Source: Rhizodiscina lignyota (lineage: Eukaryota; Ascomycota; Dothideomycetes; Aulographales; Rhizodiscinaceae). Taken from it: a DNA stretch of 64,000 nt. This document shows positions 46,674-57,465 of this stretch, piece after piece. Under the pieces are notes generated by a model. That model was not told the origin of the DNA. It did no database searches and saw nothing but the letters and a program-made list of their open reading frames with translations. The number at the start of each line of letters is the position of its first letter. The first letter of the stretch is position 1. The stretch covers positions 1,212,453 through 1,276,452 of the forward strand of contig ML978122.1 in NCBI GenBank assembly GCA_010015805.1, in the 5' to 3' direction. Position numbers and translations under genes: made by a program.

Positions 46674-47721
46674 TTAGACATTTCGGTACGGCTCGAAACC
46701 CTGAGACTGATGCCTCGCGTGTGACTGGGCACCGGTCATGGTGTGCATTGGCATAGCTTGGCCGTGGCCAGGCTGGCCATACGCTGGCTGCTGACCGAAC
46801 ACAGGCTCGCCAACCGGCTTGTACTCGTGGGTATACGGCGTCCTTTCGACGAGCGTTCCGGATCTCCTAATCCCACCGTCCCGCTTTGCGCCACTCTGTC
46901 CACTGCAGCAGCATGTACTGAGCGTCCAGAAGACACCAGAGACCAGAGAGAAAGCGACCGCCAGCCACACCACCGCCAGCATCTTAGTGCCGAAAGACGT
47001 CTTGATTCCATACGCCTTGAACGAGGCCTCGAAAGCGCCAACCACAATCGAGGTGATAACCGTCGACGTGATGGCTGCCAGGATGGTGAAGAGCGTTGAC
47101 GCGGCCGACACGATGGTGGTGACGCAGCTGCCCCAGCGGGAGAAGATGGCGAAGAAGCCGACGACGATTTCGCCCGCAGTGACGGCCAGCGCGATGACGT
47201 AGATTACGAACATCCAGTGCGCTCCCTTCTGGTATGCCTTCAGGCCATCCTTGAGCGTCTTGGGGAAGGCCTCCTCAGCGGAAGTGTTCTGGAGGTTCCA
47301 CACTTCCGTCAGGTTGAAGAAGTATGAGGACTGCGGCTTCGAGCAGAATGTGACCTTGTCATCGCCGGAGTCGTTCTTGCCGGAGCAGTAGTCCCAGAGG
47401 CCGACCTGGTAGAAGTCGGAGAGGTTGTTTGCCGACGCGGTCCCGTCGATGGCGGTGATGAGGCCAGAGATGTTGTGGCCGCCTATCTTGACGTTCGGGT
47501 TCGAGGTGAAGTTTGATGTATCGGCCTGTGTCGTGTATCGTTAGAATATTATCCAATAGAGAAGGTAAGAGACTGCGACTCACCCTCCAGAAGTAGAACT
47601 CGCTGGTCGTTCCGTTCTTCGCGTCCCTGCTGCCCAAGAAAACGAAGACGAGGCAGACCAATGACGCGATGGTCAGTATCATCGGCAAGGCGATGCAAAG
47701 AACGCGACCTCCTTTACCCAT
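46674..47721 (-). CDS. SUR7/PalI-family cortical membrane protein
   Basis: 329 residues from exons 47721-47584 and 47525-46674. It has four hydrophobic segments: CIALPMILTIASLVCLVFVF near the start, then MFVIYVIALAVTAGEIVVGFFAI, a segment with TTIVSAASTLFTILAAI, and MLAVVWLAVAFSLVSGVFWTL. The extracellular loop holds the SUR7-type block VGLWDYCSG and a second Cys (TFCSKPQSS). A CCC cluster follows helix four, and the cytosolic tail is rich in Gln, Gly, Tyr and His (EPVFGQQPAYGQ). Members mark eisosome/MCC membrane domains or act in pH sensing (PalI); which of the two is not decided by sequence. Confidence 0.9.
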
Positions 47722-49490
47722 TGTTGCGGTGTTGTGTTTATTGAAGTTCTAGGTGTGTGTAGGGTGGAGGATGGAAGAGTAAGGGAAGGTTTGGCGTCGA
47801 AAGGGATCAAGAGCTGAAGCGAAAGTGTCTGTGTTGAAATTGGAAGATACTAAAAGCGGATGACGAGCTCCCCCGGTCGAAGATTTCTCCTGTCGATCGT
47901 GAAGCGGATTGGGGTTAACGATTGAAGATGTACGCGAAGGTGATGTACCACAAAGTCACGACGAAGTGTGCGATGTATATAGGAGCGGTACAGGTGACGG
48001 TAGCTTCATATATCCGCAGCAGAGCCCCATGGATTCTGCGAAAGGCTCTTCAGCGAGGCGCAATAGCACTAGAGATTTGCGTGGCTCTCGCGCATATGCC
48101 ACTCCCGCTGGGGTTGCTGCGCCCCGCTGCTGGGGCTGACGAGCATCCCGTTCGTCGACCAACGAGACGATCTCTCACTACCCAAACACGCGGTCCGCAG
48201 CTGGAGGTATCTGTAAGATTATCTAGCACCCTCCGAGGAATAAGGTCGAAAACGTGCACATCCTCTGGCCGCATTGAGCGCCCCCGGGTTCGCAACGGTA
48301 CATAGATAGAAATTTTGTGAAAGCGACGCTGCAAGCCTTCTGCTCCCAGTGCATCGCTCTCATCTCGTTTCCTGTCGGACAGGCCAAGGCGTGAACCGGC
48401 ACGGCGCTCCGATTTGATGTTGCTAAGAATAGGGGTGTGGCTTGCCACGATGCCCAGAAAAGCATGCGTGGCTCCGAAACGCTCGCCCACTCCGCATGTC
48501 TCTGCCGAGCCTTGTGCGTGCGTCATGGCGTCGACGCTCTCATAGGGCACTTCGAGAGCAATACTGCGACGCTATTCTCGCAAGGTTGCGAGGCTACAGA
48601 GGCCTTCATCTCAATCTTCAGATACGGCCATGCGCCATCCTGCGCCATAAGGCCCTTAAGGGGTTGAAATTGGAATACGGTCTCGAGTCAAGCGAGTGTT
48701 ATCACTAGTTCAGCTCGTTAAAGGATATGTAATTGATTACTCACCCGAGCATTAAATCAAAGCGAAATTGGGAAGTGATAATGGATATATTTAATTCAAA
48801 TCGTAGTTTTCATTTTCTTCTTCTCTGCTCTAGAGCCTTTGACACCTTATTTGACCGTCCATGTCCATGAAACGATCAGAATCCTTATGCAATGCAAATG
48901 CCACTTCCCATCCGTTCGAACCAAAGCAACCCACACATCAAACACATGGAATCGTCTTTCGCATAACCAAAAACTCCATATACGAAACGCCCTGCTGGAA
49001 AAAAGCTGCCGTGAGCCGCTCAAAGGCGTGCCCAATTGCAAATACCAAAAGTAGACCCTTTAAGCCTATTGTGAAGGCACATGTCCCAGGGAAGCGCAAG
49101 CGATGCCACAAAAACAGATAAATCGTACAACGCCAAAGACAAAGGAAACGCGTTCTTTTGCGCAGTCGCGGTATGCCTAGAATACTGCCGCGACGCGGTG
49201 GTATCATATCCCAAAGCTTTACCGAAAAGGAAAATCGTGTAAGGATCGTCTGATACCGTCGAAGGAATGAAATCATTTGTAGTGAATCGATCCTTCGAAG
49301 TGCCGTGGAGCCCCGCTATGGGTTACCCCGAAGGTGCCGGAACGCCTGTGCACCGGTCGATTGAATTTGAACAGGTGTCATCGACGTGCCATGCATTAAG
49401 ATGATCAGTTGGCTGAAGACGTTGATGCCGAAGTCAGGAACAGCCAATTGTCGAATGAGGATATTAAGCAGTACAATGTGAGACACTGCT
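47722..49490. other. Gene-free spacer
   Basis: 1.8 kb between two minus-strand genes. Frames at 47.9-48.7 kb and 48.84-49.28 kb are compositionally unlike genes and lack motifs. It must hold the promoter of the SUR7-family gene at its left end. Confidence 0.4.
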
Positions 49491-50931
49491 TCATCTCTGC
49501 TCCTGGTCGCGGGTGCTTTGATGTCGAGGGCCTCCAGTTCGTGTGCGTTGGCGTTCAGCTTCCGCTATAGAACGAGTCAGACACTGGTTCACCACGATAC
49601 AGTTGGAATTGAAACATACCACTCTGCCTAGCCTCAGCAGCCTTCTGTGCATCGGCATCGCCTCTTCGACCGCCATTGTAGACTTCGCCCGGAACGATCT
49701 TGCAAATTTCGGCAGCGATGCTGTTGATGACAATCTGTCGGAGCTCTCGGTTCTCGCGCATGTCTTCACCCTCCAACCGGAACTTGTCCTGCTTGGACAT
49801 GTTTTGTCTTCTCAGAGCACGGATCTCGTCCATAATATGCAATAGCACCGATTCCGGTGCACGGATCCTCTCGACCGAGTATTTGGCGTTGTTGCGGACA
49901 TAGCGGCGTGTGACGTCCATGGCACCATCGGCGGAGAAGGCAATGCAATATGCCAACTTTTTGTTCCAACCTTTAACGATCAGCATCTGCTCGATAGGAT
50001 CATCAGGACACGGGAATGACAAACCTTGTGTGTACAAAGTCGGCTTGTCCCAAGCTTCTTCGCAGGGATCCACATGGATCCACTTCTTCCTGTGCATACT
50101 ATACACCTCAATCCAGACATGGTCTTCCGAATTCCAGACCCATCTAACTCTGGAACCCATGGCGCGGCAGAGCATACCGAAGCAGTTGGCCCACTCTCCT
50201 ACTCTTCCTCTTCTCGTCTGCAGCAACACGAAAGCGTCATTATATCGTGGGAATCGCTCGTACGCCTGGCACTCCTCGAAACTGCACTTGTAGAGTTCGA
50301 CCTGGTTTGCTCCTCGAGCTTGCTCATCCGGAAGCGGTGCTGCCATACCCACTCCTATCGTGGGCATGCCGCATTTGCTGCATGCAGGATTGTTGACCCA
50401 CGTGAAGAAGCTTCTCTTGAACCATCGTAGTAGAGCACGGACAACGCAGTCTTGGTATCCCCATGCGGGCTTCTTTCCGTTGCCGAGAGACTCTGCCTCC
50501 GCCATGAGAATCTGTGACTCCTCTTCTGCTTCGCTGTATATCTGCTCCAATGGAACCACCCGCAACGCTTCGTCGAGCAAACCCGGGTTCTCCCACTTGC
50601 ATGGCATGTTCGACAGCGAATGCAGCATGTTCTTGAAGCGTAGTGAGCGCGCATCTTGCGGTGGTGTAGGTACGAGCGGAATATTTCGAAGGGATGAATA
50701 TGACGGTGGGGTGGCAGTGGACAAATGTTGTGGGATTGGTGAAGAATAGTCGATAGGCGCCGGTGAGGAGTGGTATCGCGATAGGTTGCTCAGGTCGTTC
50801 ATGCGCTTCGTGCTCAAGCTCCTCCGGAACTTGTTTGTGAGGTCCTGGGCCCAGTTTCCATCAAGTTGCGCTCCAGGTGCTGGTCGCGGAGGCGGTACAG
50901 GCCGCCGAGGAATTTGTCGTGAGCCGTCCAT
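49491..50931 (-). CDS. png1: PNG1 peptide:N-glycanase ortholog lacking the catalytic cysteine
   Basis: A transglutaminase-fold protein related to cytoplasmic peptide:N-glycanase, which deglycosylates misfolded glycoproteins for degradation. Proposed exons 50931-49620 and 49564-49491 give 461 residues. A Pro-rich N-terminus is followed by the zinc-binding cysteines CSKCG (184-187) and YKCSFEEC (216-221), RFPRYND, and the triad region. The position of the nucleophile reads GRVGEWANCF, with Val at 244 (codon GTA at 50202-50200) where active enzymes have Cys; His 271 (EDHVWIEVY) and Asp 288 (WIHVDPCE) remain. Loss of this Cys is described for the Neurospora ortholog, which still matters for hyphal polarity. 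The 55-base terminal intron has good borders (gtatgt, ctgac, tag); if retained, the protein ends instead at 49555 (458 residues). Confidence 0.92.
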
Positions 50932-53292
50932 GGTGTGAGAAGACGCTCAGAGAGCTTCCAGTCCAGTGTAGAGCGTGAGAGTTCGTCTAGAGTCGAAAGG
51001 ACGTCGCTAGGTGGGGGGTGGTCGCGCTTTGAGTGCTGTCGCAGCCTTCGACGGCGGTGCTGCACAGCCCAGTCTGCTCCAGCGGAACAGCCACTCACGA
51101 AACGCGATGCGTCGATGCGCCGTACGGCCGTGAAGACGGCTCCAAAGTGTTGTATGGCCGCGAGGAGGCGGCGATGGGGGTGATGGACGGTCGACGGCGG
51201 AGAATTGGAGGTTGAAGATGTGTGGAGATTCTGGAGACGGAGGTGGATGGCAATGCGTTGGTGGTGGTATAGTTCGGGGATTGGCTCAGCGTGCGTACGC
51301 TGCGCTGACGCGGCCTTGATCTTCGGGATGGCTCACTCTGCCTGGACCCCGGCCACTCCCTGTCCGCTCTGTAACTGCGCAATTGCAATGCTGCGTCCGC
51401 CTCACGAGTCGCCGAATGAGCGCGCGGCTGCCGATATGATGCGCGGTGCTGTTGAATCTGCTGAAAAGCGCTCGACTTCGCTGCTCTCTCAGTATTTCTC
51501 CGCTCAGCGACGCCGTGGGCGATTTGGCAGGCGACTCGTAAGCGGCGCCGTGTGGATGATGGGTGTGTCTTGGCACTGCTCCTCCCTCCAAATGGAGCTC
51601 TGCAATGGGCAAACGCGCGTTATCACTCGCCCACCGGCCGATCAGGATTTGGTATTACAGTTGGGAGAAATTGCAATACACGCTGCCTACCCTTCTGACT
51701 GCGTGGACGCTCCCCGGTGAGGCGCCGCTCTCCTTTTCTTAGCTACGCCATCACGACGCTGCCAAGCATACGTGGACGGCACGGCGGCGGGCAGGCGCGC
51801 TAGGCGGCATCGGGCGTAGCGCATCGTGCAATTGAAGATTTGCTGAACAACGCGCGTCGCCGTCCACACGCGCTGACGAACTCCCTCTCGCCATTTGCAA
51901 CCCCCAATGAGCCTCATGCGCCCCCAGACCATGCGAGTGCTGATGCCACACTATATTATTCCTTCGTCTCGTCTGCTCCGGACGCGTGCCCAACGCCGCT
52001 CCAGCTGCTGAGCAGGCGGCGAGACATCTGCGCAAGCTTTGTCGCGAGAGTACGACTGTCCTGTATTCGCCTCCCTTTGTTTGGAGGCTTTCGTACGTAG
52101 CTACATTGCGTTGACTCCTCTTCCCCGCCCTACGCCAGCAAAGCTTGTATCTCGATGCTTTGTAAATTCTCTCCGACACGTGCGCCGCTGATGGTCACGG
52201 TCTGAAGGGCGCACATTACGACGAGATTTCGCCCCTAAAGAAGTCTGCGACAACTCCGAAGTCCGGTGATGGCTGCTTTTGGTGTGAGGGAGCATCTGCA
52301 GGCGACATATCTCTTCACATGGCATTTGGAATATCCGTTCGTACGCCCATACCCACCACGTTTCATCTCGTCTCTGCGTGGTGCCCTATTTGGAAACTCG
52401 ACATTACCCGTTTCGAAAAGGTGTTGGACTCGACTTCATCTGGTTGACCGCACGTCCAACTGCGACGTCTGCCAACACCGGTGCTGTGTAACTTTCCTAT
52501 TGTCTACTTCTCAACGTTCTGGAGCGTAGAGGGCCACGATGTCGGATGTCCAAGCTTTGATGAGCGGCGGGCTTGATGCTTGCGTCCTCCCAAGACTTTG
52601 CGGCTGACGCATCTTTAATTGCTCTGGCGAATCACACGCGTCCCTTTTCCGCTGCTGACGCGGGCTTGGCTTGGCATGTGTAGCTGCGAATGCTAGATAT
52701 GGCAGGTGATCGGCCTAACCAGATGGACATCACTGCTCCACCTGCGAACACCACCAAGAAATCGAATTGTGAGAGTGTGTATGGGCAGGTGGGCTAGCCG
52801 CATTGCCGAAGAAATAATAACCGTCAATTCAGGCACCCAAGATCTGACGGTTGAGCTGTAAGAAACTCAATTGGTACCCAGAATACGACTTAATATTCAT
52901 ACTCCCAGCGCTCCATTGGCTCGGGCCAGCTTCGGATTTGGAATTGGACGGCAAGGCGGTATTGAGGCGTACGCAAAAGGAAAATTAACTGCTCACCCCT
53001 CAAGGATTTACCAAATAAGACATTGCAAGGTGGGCCATAAGTCGTAGAGTGGTGACATTGTGATCTGGGAAATAAGGCACGGCTGTGCTTACTGTTCCTG
53101 CGGATATCTTGAATTATATTGAAGCATTTGGCACTGACAACTGATTTGGTGATACTTGCCACCTGTGCGTTGAAGTGACAGATACTATCGACACGCGAAC
53201 GTGCAGCTGCGGGGACCTGTCAAATCGTCTGGTATCCGGGGAGCCAACATCACAAGTCTGGTGACATGCGACTTTCGGAATGGGTGGCCTCT
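50932..53292. other. Gene-poor stretch, left part
   Basis: The first 500 bases continue as Arg/Ser-rich frames on the minus strand, probably 5' UTR of png1. From 51.5 kb on I find no coherent gene on either strand. Base composition is not unusual and I saw no long repeats. Confidence 0.4.
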
Positions 53293-53556
53293 TCAGCGAA
53301 GTCGGTGAAGATGCCGTTTGCGGCACGACTCTTGCGGGATTGAGGCTCTTCCCCATTCGCCTTCTTCGTCAACATCCAGCGGAGTCGCCGGCGAAGTCGG
53401 TGAAGCTATCGTGCTTGGTTTCTCGTCTTGCTTCTGCCAGATAAACGCACTCGGCCGGTAATGGAAATGCCAAATCGCTTTTCCGACTGTCTGAACTTCG
53501 CCAGCGGTAGCCTTCCGCCTCTCTTCACCGCTTGACGCGTCCATATCGTCCATCAC
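53293..53556 (-). CDS. Weak candidate: 87-codon acidic/Ser-Pro open frame
   Basis: An ATG-started frame (MDDMDASSGEERRKATAGE) with coding-like composition: WHFHYRPSAFIWQKQDEKP, then ASPTSPATPLDVDEEGEWG. A 15-base direct repeat (gcgaagtcggtgaag at 53296-53310 and 53391-53405) encodes SPTSP in this frame and again, in another frame, near the end. Splicing to another exon is likely if it is real. Function unknown. Confidence 0.25.
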   Translation of the reverse strand: MMDDMDASSGEERRKATAGEVQTVGKAIWHFHYRPSAFIWQKQDEKPSTIASPTSPATPLDVDEEGEWGRASIPQESCRKRHLHRLR

Positions 53557-55818
53557 TCACGACGTCTGTTTGCCGCACCGGACGGGTGGACCGTCGACTT
53601 TGATTGCTGGATGACATGTTCTCGCTGACCGTGGATGACGCGGCGGCTAGGGCGACATGGGGTGACGACGCTGAGAAGCAATCTGGGAGAGACACGGCCC
53701 GCTGGACATCGCGGAATTATGACCCCAAGTGTGCCTGAAACGCTGTTTCCAACATGAAGCTCTGCCGGATGAGCCATGGGAAAAAGTGCGTTTTGATGGA
53801 TCAAAGGCAAGTTTGGTGAGACTTTTCCTTCCACTGCACGTGCTCGTGATGCCATAATAGTTGTGATCTCGATCGATATCTCAAACCGGGCGATCAAAAG
53901 CCGCATGTCAGTATCCGGTACCTAACTGGACAGTCTTAAGCCTTATGGAGATCAACGACTATCGAACTTACGCGTACTTAGGCATACACATGAATAAATT
54001 TGTAGGACTGGTCCCGCTCTTTTGTCACATTCAAATACAACGTCGTATCTTGTGCTCCATAACACAGTCTCATTCTTCCCGATCGGATCGATACTCCCAT
54101 GTCTTTACAGAACGTAAGCGAGAGCATGGAGAGAGTCGACGTGATACAAGTTACGAAAGAATCGAAACAAGAAAAGAAAGAATCGGGTGTTGATGGAGAG
54201 AGAAGACCACAGTTCGGTATGTATAGGACATAACTTTCAAGTCGTTTCCCTTGACAGTAGATAGGACTTCTCAGGACGCCGAATTACCTGTGGTATCGTT
54301 CAGTCTGCTGGCGTTGTGGCCTTCCACTCGCGGTAGTGGATGGCCGTGCAGTTTGCACCATGACTGTAAAAGTGCACGACATGGTCAAGGAGAGCCGCGA
54401 GCAGCGCGTAGAAGCAAGTGCTTAAGACCATCGCTGAACAATCATATAGCGCTCCACGGAGTTCGGCATGATGGGGGTGTAGGCGCAGAGTGAGGAGAGC
54501 CGAGTTGATGCTGGCGATTTCTGAAGTCTCCGGTCGAGCTTACTCATTCATGATCCCATTCATGATGAGAATCGAGACAATGTCGTCAGACACTCGCGAC
54601 TTGTCTTTCATATCTCCTTGTGTTGCTCGGTCGGTGGACACAAGACGTGAACGCAACGAGCGTTGACTTTTCGAACGACTCCTCGATCATGAGATGGATT
54701 GCTCAACAGCAGGCGACCTCGATTCTAGAACGCGATACTGTGATTGATTGGACCTAGCCTGTAGTTGCTGTGACGCGCTTCAAGAATAGGAAACCTTCGC
54801 TTTGGAGACATCGGATCCCCGGCAGTTGAGCATACGACAGAATAAGGAGCTGGATTCCTGTTTCGGAGACGAGCGTCGGTCCACATCGTATTCGATCGAA
54901 TTGAGAATTGCATCACGCCAGAGCACCTCATACGTTGACAGCTCTCTGCTGTGTACCGAGCGACTCATCAAGTATATTGGCGATCTGGCAGATGTATCAG
55001 TAAGTGCAGTCTCGAATCTCGAGAGAGAGAGCTAACCATGCCTGTTTTCAAAGTCTTGTGTCGTCAGGCGCTCTCGATGGAGCGCACCATATAATGCGGC
55101 TCACTGAGCAAGCTGCACCTAAACATCGACTTCAGCTTCCTAATCGCATAGTTGGAGGCTCTGGAGATGGTTGAGGCCACAGGAGGCCAGAACAAGGCAC
55201 CCTGGCGTGGCTTGGTCTAAGAAGTCAAGCAAACGCCACAGCCGCCGGCATCCGCCCTTGCCGTCGATCCTCACCCCGCAGCGTCCGTTTGGAGAAAGCC
55301 CCACCATCTGCTCTGTGCCACCAGCGCACGTATAATCGCTCTCGTCGTCGTACGCGTGCAACTCCACAATGAGCCGGATGCCGGGCTGGGCCGTGAATAC
55401 GAGGGAAATGATCATGTCTACCAGCTGCTTATACTATTGCCGCTACCTCAAGCGATCGTCGGCCGGCCCACTCACAGCGTTTGGAGGGGCACTCTCATGG
55501 CATTCTCACGATGCCTATGGCCAAAGTAGGCGAGTTTCAATATTGATCTGCGCGGGGAGGCAAGGACGAGGGAAGCGGACCCTTACAGAACGCACGTCAT
55601 ATGAGCCATTTGGAAAGAGAGAAGAGTGAAGCCTGAGTCGTGTCGTACTTGTTGAGACTATTAAGTAGCAGAGGAAGCCACAAGTTACTCTGTCAGCGTG
55701 TACTGCTTCGTGTTGTCGATAGTTTGAGGAAACCACTGCCGTCACGGCACTTCACTTCCTCTTCCGTGCCGTTGCCTACACAACGCTAGGTGTGTTAACA
55801 CTTCGACCTTTCACTTCT
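53557..55818. other. Gene-poor stretch, right part
   Basis: 2.3 kb without a supported gene. Purine-rich at 54.1-54.2 kb. Short frames exist on both strands (for example minus 55.14-55.42 kb) but have no motifs. Confidence 0.4.
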
Positions 55819-55825
55819 TATAAAT
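55819..55825 (+). promoter_or_regulatory. TATA box of the secreted-protein gene
   Basis: tataaat lies 102 bases before the ATG at 55927, followed by a pyrimidine-rich tract (ctcttctcctccaacc) typical of fungal transcription start regions. Confidence 0.5.
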
Positions 55826-55926
55826 TCCTCACTCTTCTCCTCCAACCTTTTTCAAACAGCAACTCACATCTCTCCTCTGCAATCACATAGAGATAGCATA
55901 GCGACACCCTGAATTTGGTCTTCAAG

Positions 55927-56650
55927 ATGCACGCCTCAGTTTTCTTCACCTTTCTCACGTTCCTCGCGTTCTGCGTCGCTCAAGGCTACGGAGCAACGAC
56001 GACTACAGTCCTCACTACGTCGACCGTGTCCGTCGCGCCTGATACCTTTGCCACGCCGCCGCCATCATACATCCTGAAGACTCGCCTCCGCAATGCCACG
56101 AACGCAAACTATCCTGTCACGGACTACTCCAAGGCCAAGTTCTCGAACCTCTACCTCTGGGCCTACCACACCGGCGCCGGCCTGAACGATGCTGTCGTCT
56201 CTTCCAACAAGTCTCTCGCCATCACGGGCTTCCTCAACGTCACCAACACGACCGCCGGAAAGACTGAAGGCTACCAGGAGTTCGTTCTCGCTCCCAACCA
56301 GCCCGACTACGGCTTCGCGTTCACCATCGGCACGTACTCTGGCTGGGGCGAGGTGCAGATCAACGGAGGAGCACAGACGCCTGGCTTCTACTTCACGACG
56401 GAACACGGCTTGCAGTGGGGAGGTGCGGATGGCTCTGAGGGAGCAAGCTTTGGTGGTTGGCTTGGTGAGTGTTCCCCTTTGCTATGGATGCAACAAAATC
56501 CTACGAATACTAAGACAATGGCTAGTTTGCGATTGGTGGCACGGCAAAGGCCAGTCGCAGCTGTTCTGGAGGAACAAGTACTTCCCCATCGCAGACTATC
56601 CGACGCTGTGCAACTGCGCAGATGTTGACCTGATCCCGGAAGCTGCGTAA
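55927..56650 (+). CDS. Secreted protein of a conserved fungal family (DUF7907-like)
   Basis: 220 residues from exons 55927-56464 and 56526-56650. A clear signal peptide (MHASVFFTFLTFLAFCVAQG) is followed by a Thr/Val-rich linker and a beta-rich domain: YILKTRLRNATN, then YHTGAGLNDAVV, TEGYQEFVLAPN, YSGWGEVQINGG, and the strong closing block VCDWWHGKGQSQLFWRN with NCADVDLIP. Four or so N-glycosylation sites (NAT, NKS, NVT, NTT) are visible. Many ascomycetes encode paralogs of this family; the molecular role is unknown. A TATA box and pyrimidine tract lie upstream, suggesting regulated, possibly strong expression. The second exon fits the conserved ending, so the model is firm. Confidence 0.88.
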
Positions 56651-56820
56651 AGAGGTGCGCACGAAGATGAGTGGGAATGTGCAAAGGGGAGGCTGATAAC
56701 GAGACATCAAAATGTGATGTATCCTACGACACGATAGCATGATTACGAAGAATGAAAACTGACATGACTTTGGAATTACCAGCGCTTTGAGCATGAATAC
56801 AGTTCTGTCGGTGTGATCGT

Positions 56821-57280
56821 CTAGCTACCACTGCTTCTCGTCAATTGCCCAATGACGAACCTTAAGGCTTCCTTCCCATCCTCGTCCTGCGATTGCAATG
56901 ACTGTAATATTCTCACAGCATCACAGGCCTTCCAGTTATTCTTCAAAGCATGCGCAGTAAAATCGAGAAGATCACCTGCCAAGTCACCCCCGATCCCTGG
57001 GTTGCCGGCCAACATCAATGAGGTCTCGGCAGACTGAACAGGTGCTTGGGACGCAGGCTTGGGCTGTTGAGAAGTTATTGTAGTTTGCGAGGCATGTTGT
57101 CGACTCGTTGGCATATGAGGGACGGAGTGAGTGTGGTGTATGACCGTCGCGGACTGTAGTACGTCCTGAGAATTGTTGATGGTAATATTGAAGTTATTCG
57201 CAGTATGAGGGACGGAGTGAGTATATTGTGTGATCGTCGCGCACTGTAGTGCGTGCTGAGAATGGTCGATGGTAATACGC
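56821..57280 (-). CDS. Repeat-containing hypothetical protein, 5' end unresolved
   Basis: An open minus-strand frame of about 153 codons ending at 56821. It begins with two tandem units of about 30 residues: ITIDHSQHALQCATITQYTH then SVPH, and ITINNSQDVLQSATVIHHTH then SVPH; 15 of 24 aligned positions are identical. A Gln/Ser/Pro-rich linker follows, then a helical C-terminus (GDLAGDLLDFTAHALKNNWK, VRILQSLQSQDEDGKEALRF). The only in-frame ATG (57114) lies after the repeats. The frame starts beside a TTAGGGTTAG tract that could serve as a 3' splice site, but I find no upstream exon with a start, so the gene is partial, mis-modelled or decayed. Family not recognised. Confidence 0.45.
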
Positions 57281-57290
57281 CTAACCCTAA
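57115..57290. repeat. Tandem repeat, 90-bp period, two copies, with telomere-like tract
   Basis: Copies at 57115-57204 and 57205-57279 both begin atgagggacggagtgagt and share most later positions (ctgagaatkgt, gatggtaat). Directly after copy two, 57280-57290 reads cctaaccctaa, almost two units of the vertebrate/fungal telomere repeat. The repeat encodes the two 30-residue units of the minus-strand frame. Confidence 0.75.
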
Positions 57291-57298
57291 CAGATTAT

Positions 57299-57400
57299 AT
57301 GGCGGGCCGAGCCATCTCAAGGAACGGATTGGATTGGATCGAAGAGATCGACTACGTCATGAGCGAATATGAACGCTTGAAGCTGCAGCTCGGCCGATAG
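57299..57400 (+). CDS. Short open frame of 33 codons, coding-like
   Basis: ATG to TAG, reading MAGRAISRNGLDWIEEIDYV and ending MSEYERLKLQLGR. The acidic-basic helical pattern (WIEEIDYVMSEYERLKLQ) is more regular than expected from chance, so it may be a microprotein or the last exon of an unseen gene. It lies just before the oxysterol-binding protein gene on the same strand (66 bases), and could also be an upstream ORF in its leader. Function unknown. Confidence 0.3.
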   Translation: MAGRAISRNGLDWIEEIDYVMSEYERLKLQLGR

Positions 57401-57465
57401 CTTATTTAGCAAAGTGGCTGGATCTCATAATTAAATATTCATTCAGACACGAAGGGTTTCAAACC

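Noticed and set aside
51095-51440. Arg/Ser-rich minus-strand frame upstream of png1 as a separate gene or N-terminal extension
   Set aside because: PNG1 already has a natural start (MDGSRQIPRRP); the upstream frame has no motif and probably is 5' UTR.
57280-57290. Telomere-like cctaaccctaa taken as an interstitial telomere or chromosome end
   Set aside because: Fewer than two full units, and housekeeping genes lie on both sides; chance or a splice-site context is as likely.
57075-57320. Second minus-strand frame through the tandem repeat (LPSTIL...TPSLI repeated)
   Set aside because: It repeats only because the DNA repeats; the other frame continues into a longer coding-like C-terminus, so it is the better candidate.
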